Source: Cephalotus follicularis (taxonomy: Eukaryota; Streptophyta; Magnoliopsida; Oxalidales; Cephalotaceae). Taken from it: DNA of 64,000 nt. The notes beneath the pieces were generated by a model. That model worked only from the letters and a program-made list of their open reading frames with translations. It did not search any database and had not been told where the DNA came from. This document shows positions 56,301 through 64,000 of this stretch, piece after piece (position 1 is the stretch's first letter; each line of letters starts with the position of its first letter). The DNA lies in assembly GCA_001972305.1 (NCBI GenBank), contig BDDD01000027.1, forward strand, positions 1 through 64,000, read 5' to 3'. The position numbers and the translations under genes are program-made.

Positions 56301-57384
56301 TATGACTTTGATTCAATTGAAATCTATTCAAACTTAAAAATTTAACAACAATTAATGATTAATACACACACACTTTAATAAACATAAATTAATTAATTAA
56401 TATGTTAATCTATTATGAAAGAGAGTGGAAAGATCATTGTTATTGTAAATTAATACTATTTTATTATTTTGATAGTTAATTAAATATGCTTTATGTTTTA
56501 TCGTTAATGACTTATAGCAAGGATAAACAATATTATGTCAAATTAATCATATTGATAATGGACATAATTAAAAAGCATGTCAATTGCGGATCAATTTCAT
56601 GTTTAGCGAGTTGACCCAAAATTGACCCGTTTATTAATCGTGTCAAACAGGTTGACCCAAATCAATTAAAGATTGACCCTAACCCGTTTATTTCGTTTCG
56701 ATTTCGTGTAGTCGTATCATGACCCAAATTGCCACCCCTACACGACCCAAATTGCCACCCCTACACATAACCACTTATAAGGGAAATGAAGGAAAATGGA
56801 GTTGTAGCTTTGAAAGCAAACTTACGTGCAAGTCCAACACCAGAAATAGTTACATTATTGCCAAGAATGATAGAGTTAGCATAGACTCTGTCATGGGAAG
56901 CAGCACCAACAGTGAAGATCCATGGACTGAACGAAGACATACTTTTAGGTGATGGTCCAGTATTCCCTGCTGCTTGTACAACAAAAATACCAGCCTTTAC
57001 AGCTGATAGCAAGGCCATGTCAATTGGATTAAAAAAAGTTGCAATACCAGGAGGACGCCTGTTGGGAGTGATTGATAAGCTTATTATGTCAACCCCATCC
57101 TGAGCTGCCTACAATGCATAGTAAATGATTATTCGCAGTGCCTTTATGAATGAATTTGTACCAGATTTGACGTCAATGCCATGCAAAAAAAATTGTCACT
57201 CGGAAATGTCATTAGGATGGTTATGAAATATGATGCACTGGACATCTAGGAACAGTATTTTTGTTGTTAAACAGCTAATGGAAAAGGGAACAGTGAACCT
57301 TCAAACTTGGGCTCAAAAGGGAATCAAAAGCAAATTAGCCTATGCCAGTCCATTCCACCTTGGATGACCTAAAAAAGAAAAAAA

Positions 57385-57438
<54 letters not shown>

Positions 57439-60400
57439 ATCAAGGGCCATCAATTTTTGGGGCAAGTTGATTTGGCAGGTTGGTTGTTGCACAATTCTTA
57501 GTGGATGTTGACTGACCAAGAGTCAGTAATGATCGATATAAGTTGCCGGGTAAAGGGCATATATATGGCAGAGGGTCCATGAAAGAACAAGACACACTGA
57601 CAATTAATTTCCTTTAGAGAACCATCAAATGCTACTGTGGTAATTTTACACCTCCTGGCATGCACAACATATACAGAAGATCTATTTCAGAAGCATAACA
57701 TTGCATTTAAATATACCTGGTCTATGGCAGCGACAACATCTGCAGCAAATCCCCCGAAGCTTTTGTACAGTGCTTTGTAAACAGCAATACTGAAAAACAA
57801 GACCATGCGATAAGTACATTAACCAAGATACAAACAAAGCAATATCTATGAAACTGAACTACATATGCCATTTTGCATGTAATATTGTATAAATGTATGT
57901 GCATACTGTTCATTTTTACAAACGAAAATGAAAAAATGGCATAAATTCATTGGATTTAAATTTCTTTGATAACCAATTACAAGATGCTTTTCTAGTTCTT
58001 TGATAACCTATTTGCTCATGTTTGTGCAATGTATTTATTTCATGTGTTCAGTTCCCTCAAAAGCCCTAATAAAGAGCTAGTCAGTTTGAAAATGAAGAGG
58101 TTTAGAGATTGTCTTCTAATGGGTAAAAATCTTGATGGTTTAAAACTTCCTTCACCAAATTCATTACCACCAGGAAGATTCAAGAGATAGAATGCTCATG
58201 TTTTACTGGAGGGACATAAAATGCAAAAAAGACAATCATAATCATAAATGAGTCTCATCTAGACTGCTCATTTGCTCATGCTCGTGCAGTGTATTTTATG
58301 TGTTCAGTTCCCACAAAAGTCACTCTGATTGTCATGTAATGGGGTGAATCTTGATGATTTAGAACTACTTTTGGCACATCTGTTTCCACCGGGAAGATTC
58401 AAGAGATAGAAATTCCACGTTTAATTGGAGGAATGTAAAATCTTAAAAAGCGATAAATGAGTCTCGTCTAGATTACTTACTGTGAATGAGGAGCCATCCC
58501 ACTTGCATTTCCAAAGTGATGACCAGCGACTACCAGTGGAATCCCATGGTTTCCTGCAGCTACGGAAGCAGTGTGCCTGTATAATAGAAATAGATCCGGT
58601 AGTTGCATCATATGAATCAAGTCGAAAACTATTTCTAAAAGGGACCTTTGGTTACCACATTAGAGTGGAATAAGACCACTTCCAAGACTCTTGTTTATGA
58701 GGTGTTGGTTGTTTTGAGATCAAGAATCGTGTTACTGAGGCTTTTGAGCGTCAGACAGGCGCAAGGAGGATGAGTCTTTCAATTTTATTGCATTTGAACA
58801 TATCCTTACTGTATTTCTGTTTCCTTCGAAGAGATGTATAGAGTGTTCTAAACTATAGTCAAAGATTGGGCCACTTAAACTAACAGTTTTTCATACAATC
58901 ACCATGCAGGAGGCTACAATTTCTCATATCATTGTTATGTGATTAAATATATTGGAAGCTATAATTATATCGTTCATATTTGCATGCACATAACAATGAC
59001 ACAGATACACATCCATTTTTTGCCAGTATATCCTATGCAGAAGAGAGTGGATACAGAAAAAGGTCTGATTATATAGAACACAAGGGGATCAAATTATCGG
59101 TAACGCATCTCCATAAACACCTCATATCAAAAGGCGTCAGCCAGCCCAAGTGAAGCCACACCCCAAAAATCACAATGAAAAACTTAATTGGTCAACCAAG
59201 AATTCTTTGTTACTCCTTCAATACATCATATTTTTGCAGAAGTTGACCTAGAAAATCTTTACACAATGAGTGAATTTTAGTTAACCTCCCTTATACAAAT
59301 TATTGCATTCAATCAGGTGAATTTAATACTTTTTTCCTTAAACTTCATTTTACCTAGATTAAGAAAACATATGGCAGGTCTTAAATTACTTCCAAAAACC
59401 AGGCTGACCAACAGAATTTCTGATCAGGATTTTGAATAAGCAATACAAGAAAACAGAAAAGGCACCATCCAATCAGGTGAATTTAATAATTTTTTTCCTT
59501 AATTTTCATTTACATTGAATTCGAAAACAGCTGGCAGGTCTTAAAATGCTTCCAAAAACCAGACTGACCAACAGAATTTCTGATAATGGTTATGAATAAG
59601 CAATACAAGAAAAAAGAAAAGGCATCCATGGAATAAATCCGTAACAATGGTATTGCTACCAATCAAAATGTCAAAAACATGAAAATGTGTGTAAAGGAAT
59701 TCAAATATTATACTCACGTGCCATGGCCATCGCCGTCAAATGGTGAAGCATAGTCCTGAGAAGAGTTGAAAATTCCTCTGGTTATGGCAGATGCTGCAAA
59801 ATGGCGGGCTCCAATAAGCTTTCTATTGCACGAACCAGATGGGAAATCTCGAGTAACTTCACAAATGCCGGAATAATGAGCAGGGACAGGATATGATTGC
59901 TCAGATACATCATCAGAAAAGCTGGGATGAGTTGGATCAATTCCAGTATCAACAAACCCAATCACAATTCCTTTTCCGGCAGTTTCATATCCACCCATTT
60001 GGACCCATGCCCCTTTTGGTAGACCTAAAAACTGTGGAGTATGGGTGGTAGCGGTTCTAACAGAGAAATCCAATACCACATTAGCCACTTCTCCACTCCT
60101 TGAAAGCTTCTCCGCCTTGAAATCAACATATATAACCAGAGTAAGAACATTTAAAGTTATTTCTTGTCAAATAAGTATAGGGATTATGAGTCACTTTTTT
60201 CAACATTTACTTTGTAATACCACTAAACATCATAACTATACCAAAATGAGAATATGAGATAAGTAACTTATATACAAAGTAATGCGACGCTTACCCTAAA
60301 CCCTAAACCCATGTATTTACCAGAACAATTAACATATTATGAATCGCAATAGTGATTAAGGACTAAAAAAATACCTGCCGTGTGGTGACAAACACAGCAA

Positions 60401-61499
60401 ATCCATTGATCAAGTAACGGTAGCTGTACAGCTTGAGATATTTCTCCCCCCTCAACACCCTCCTCAATAATGAATCATGAAGTCGAGCAATATAAGAATC
60501 AGGATTCTCATGGGACATTGAAACATTCCTATATTTTTAAAAAACATATTCAAAACCATAGTTGGTGAAAAGAATTCTATTGGAATTAAAACCCACGGCT
60601 GAAAAGGCTAAAGAATAAAAAACAAATAGGATGATCAAACATATAGGAGAAGTGGACACAAGGAATTTATAAACACCTTAATGCCAAGCATGCTCGGGTA
60701 AATTATGAAGAAATCATTAGACATAAAGAAATACTAGCACAGTGACACATAAGGAGTGATATTTTCATTCCTCATCCACTCTTTCCCTAATTTCTTTGGA
60801 AAAAAGAATAAAGAAGAGAATAAAAAGAACCAAGCCAAAAGAGAGAGAATTTGGTTGGGGAAATATACAAATATGAATAAAAATAAGTTTTAACGGTTTC
60901 CTATTAGACAATTCCCAACAGAAAACAACAAGAGGACCCCATTAGAGAATCCAGTAACTACATAAGCTTGAAGCTGTCCAAAACTATAATATACTACCAA
61001 TTCAATAACTGCTCCACACTCATAATAAATTAACAATAAATTTAAATCCTTAACATAAGTATGATTCAAAGAATTAAAAACTTGCAACAGATTTACCAAA
61101 CTCCCCACCAAATAAATTTTGAAAAAAGAAAAACACCAACTACCTACTAACTGCACTATACTTGAACAACCACTACAAAGTAGCAGAATAAAATCAAGCT
61201 TATGGTACATTCCAAGGCAAACAACTAAAACCCATTTCTCTATCAAGCAAGAAAGTGAAGAAGGAAAAACAGTACCTTGGTTTGTTGAATCTATTCAACC
61301 TCTCAGCAGCACCAAGTTTGAACCCATGAGCCTCTCTTCTCAGTTCACCATTGAAATGAGAAGCAGGAGCTTGTTTTAGAGTCACGATGTACACAGCTGT
61401 AATGGAATCTGAATCATCCTGACTCTCACACAAAGTGCCCACAAACAAGAACCCCAACCAAAGTACCAACACTGAACGCACCAAATAAAAGCTCCCCAT
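53310..61499 (-). CDS. SBT2.2: Subtilisin-like serine protease, plant SBT2 class
   Basis: Ten exons join in frame to about 847 residues: 61499-61276, 60528-60375, 60115-59718, 58576-58481, 57789-57717, 57108-56826, 55288-54954, 54750-54480, 54378-54097 and 53737-53310. A signal peptide (VRSVLVLWLGFLFVGTLC) is followed by an I9 propeptide (AVYIVTLKQAP ... YRYLINGFAVFVT). The catalytic triad is complete: D182 in FVDTGID, H257 in GDGHGTHTAS and S622 in SGTSMAAPH, with the oxyanion N364 in QAAGNTGPS. A PA-like insertion (NKDIVQGNLLICSYS) and a fibronectin-III-like C-terminal domain follow. The long, intron-rich structure and the motif KALYKSFGGFAADVVAAIDQ are typical of class 2 rather than the mostly intronless SBT1, 3 and 4 classes. 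The product should be secreted to the wall. Substrates are unknown. Confidence 0.94.
56094..56763. mobile_element. 670-bp hAT-type MITE with 8-bp target duplication
   Basis: The left end taaggctgtcaattcgtg and the right end gacccaaattgccacccct a are an imperfect inverted pair of the common plant 'aggggtggcaatttgggtc' type. The flanks are cacatgac (56086-56093) and cacataac (56764-56771), matching at seven of eight bases. The last 23-24 bases at the right end are present twice in tandem. The element sits in the intron between the sixth and seventh exons of the subtilase gene. Confidence 0.85.
57391..57435. repeat. (AG)n microsatellite in a subtilase intron
   Basis: About 22 uninterrupted AG units lie between the fifth and sixth exons of the subtilase gene. 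Confidence 0.95.
58011..58480. repeat. Imperfect 220-260-bp tandem duplication
   Basis: tttgctcatg..tgtgcaatgta..tcatgtgttcagttccc at 58011 recurs at 58271. Both copies run on through 'gattcaagagataga' and 'aaatgagtctc.tctaga'. The second copy is shorter by about 40 bases. It lies in the subtilase intron between exons 4 and 5. Confidence 0.8.
59310..59627. repeat. 160-bp tandem duplication in a subtilase intron
   Basis: caatcaggtgaatttaata starts near 59310 and again near 59470. Both copies include cttccaaaaaccag.ctgacc, aacagaatttctgat and aataagcaatacaagaaaa. They differ by scattered substitutions. The repeat lies in the intron between exons 3 and 4. Confidence 0.88.
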
Positions 61500-64000
61500 T
61501 TTGCTAATATAGAAAATAAAAAACTGAAACTATCAAATGAGCAACACCAACAACTACAACAACACTTTGCACAACTCTTCAACAACCCATATCCACCGTA
61601 TCTTTTTTGAGCTCCCACAAGATAGATAACGTGGTAGAAAGAGTGAAGAAAACCCACAAAGCAGAAGACCCTGAGTTCGTGGAATGTGGAAACAGCTGCG
61701 ATGATAAAGTGAAAATACGACAACCCATTAAGCCTCTAGCTGCATGAACGAGGGAAATACAAAGACATAGATAGCAGACAGACAAAGAACACTTCTTTCT
61801 TGTAGTGGAGAAGGAAGAAAAAAGAAGTCTTTATTACACTTTTGGTTATTGGGAGACAGAGAGATTGAGAGTGCACTGTACACACTTTCGCATTAGTATA
61901 TAGTACTCGCCAAGAACTATATATTATTCAAAAAGAAAATAGAGAGAATCTGTGACCTTTCTTGGTTGCCGTGAATATGAACGTTTATTTTTTTGACAAA
62001 AAAAGTTTGGATATGATACGAGAAAAAAAATGAACGTTTTCTTTAATTTGTTTTTATTCATTTTTGTTTTACTATAGAATGACACGTGTGTATTCTTAAC
62101 ATAATTTATATTTTATGTCACTTTAATAATATTTTTAAATTAAATATTGTATATATATATATATATATCTAAAATTTTATATTAATTAAAAATCTCTAAT
62201 TATTTCATCATTTCATAAAAAATTCAATCGTTTTGTAATCTCATTTAATTTAAAAGAATAATTTGTTCGATGAATATCAAAATTACTGAAAAAAACATAT
62301 TTTATATAAATAGAACATATTATTTACCGGTTAAGTTCTTGAAATAAATTTATCAATATAAAAACTAGTTGATATTATATTTTATATCAATAACAATCAT
62401 TATTCTCATAAATAAATTACACATTTTTTAATTTATTTTGTTTGTTTTGAGTTTTTTCTTTTTCTTATTCTTTTTGGGGTTTTTACCAGATGCTTGGAAA
62501 TTAAAGTAAAAAATTAGAATGACAAGTTGTGAAATTCAAAATAAAAGGCAAGTTTTGATCTCTTACTGGTGCAAATATCTATTATTATTTTTTTTTGTGA
62601 AAAAGAAATGGGACCATTTTTCTTTAGAAAACGAGTGGACTCTAGTTTGTAGATGCCCTAGACTCTTGTGCCACTCATCTTCTCTCATAGCTCTGCTACG
62701 GTTTGAGAATTTTGCCTCCATGGAAGCACCTTTTTAGCACAAAAAGATGATCATTTGGGTTCCCCGATGCCAGTGTTGTTTGCGTGATGAGCTCCCTAAC
62801 CACAAAACTAGCCTTAATAAAACTAATAAAGCAGGTAAATTTGAAGTAAGCTAAGAAACAGAAAGTAGTTTTTAATTAATATCTTGTTCTAGTAACACTT
62901 GTTTTAAAGGCAAATAGTAGTCCTAGTGGATATATTCCCTATGCCTCCATCAGTTTTGGGACCCATGATTGTCTCTAAACCATAATAAGGAGTGAGGCCC
63001 TAAAGCGTTACCTGGAGTGTCAATTATGGACCATTCCCTATTCTGAGTGTCGTGACGATGAGTTGCCTCATATTTTGTTTGATGACTATTGTCAAAGCGA
63101 ACCCATTACTTGACTACGCTATGACCCGACTTCTTGCAAATTTGGCACGCTATTGTATTACGCTCATTGTTGTTGTTTCATGATCATCTGTCTTAACCCT
63201 TATCAGTCATTCCTCTTCTCGGTTTCTTTTTTTTTTCTTTGTTAGACAGAAATTTGCCTATCCGTCTTGATCCTAAATCTGGGTTGACTGATTTGCTTCC
63301 ATTTTGTTCAAATATCGTGATTGTTACTTTCAAAACTTTTAAAATTGAGTTTGTTTGAAACAATAATGTTTTTTGTCTCGAATATTTTTTTTTTTGAATT
63401 CTTATTTTCAATGATGTAACATTTGTTAATGAATGACATATTGATAATGATGAATATATATTACGATATATAACGTCCACTAATAAATATCACATCATTC
63501 AAAATAAAAATTCAGTGTTGGTACATTCAGTAACTTTTATGTAAGTTACTCGTGAATTATCCATTCTAACGTATTGTTAAGTGAATAGTAGTTCATTCAC
63601 TGGCAACACAATTTGATTTGATTGCTAGTCATGTGACTTAATTTAACGGTAAGGATTTTTGGAAATAGAACACCGTGTTTAAGATTCTATTTTTTATGAT
63701 CCCATCCGCACTCAATACTGCGTGAGTGTGTGAAATTTAATATTTTTTTTTTGCTAGATCAGTGCAAAAGGTGTCGTATTGGCGTTGACCAACGAAAACT
63801 TTCTTTTTTAAAAGATCTTTTTTATCATTATGGTTTAATTTATATATTTAAAATAATTAGAGATATTTGATTAACTTAAAAATTAATATACATTATTTAT
63901 ATATTTAAAATATTAAATTTAACGATTGAATTTACAAGAGATACAGAATAAATTAAATAATTTTGGATCTTTTTAATGTTTTATAAGCCATCACGTATCA
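61500..64000. other. Promoter of the subtilase gene, then AT-rich spacer
   Basis: Immediately above 61499 lie the leader and promoter of the leftward subtilase gene. Beyond about 62000 the DNA is AT-rich with poly(T) runs, and I recognise no exon, RNA gene or clear transposon to the window end. Confidence 0.5.

Overview
The window is nuclear DNA of a eudicot plant. It carries six intron-split or plant-specific genes separated by AT-rich spacers and layers of plant transposons (Ty3/gypsy and Ty1/copia remnants, a MULE, hAT-type MITEs, a foldback element, a SINE candidate). It is not prokaryotic, viral or organellar. I cannot name the species; a rosid, perhaps woody, is my best guess. All exon models were read by eye from splice sites, frame and family similarity; each multi-exon model below closes in frame at every junction.

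Layout: 1-1777, a broken Ty3/gypsy element running off the left edge. 5026-13.1 kb (-), an LSD1-type three-zinc-finger gene with repeat-filled introns. 13920-16883, a 2.96-kb solo-LTR-like element with a 5-bp target duplication, sitting in older LTR-like DNA. 17814-22363 (-), a VPS2/CHMP2-type ESCRT-III gene with one GC-AG intron. 24175-29521, a complete Mutator-like element (187-bp TIRs, exact 9-bp target duplication) holding a dead mudrA-type transposase and, converging on it, a broken GRF zinc-finger/transmembrane gene. 30105-31668, a hAT-like MITE split by a 1.1-kb foldback element. 32958-35660, a second LTR-like block. 37858-44821 (+), a JmjN/JmjC/C5HC2/FYRN/FYRC histone H3K4 demethylase. 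46798-47862 (-), an intronless proline-rich fasciclin protein. 48180-52515 (-), gamma-SNAP. 53310-61499 (-), a class-2 subtilase.

The gene order LSD1 - (VPS2) - JMJ - gamma-SNAP - SBT2 resembles, from memory, Arabidopsis At4g20380/20400/20410/20430, with the VPS2 and SBT2 pairing also resembling At5g44560/44530. The genes share no pathway: they cover cell-death control, endosomal sorting, chromatin, membrane fusion, the cell wall and extracellular proteolysis. What links them is old synteny. The part most worth a second look is the two-gene MULE at 24.2-29.5 kb.
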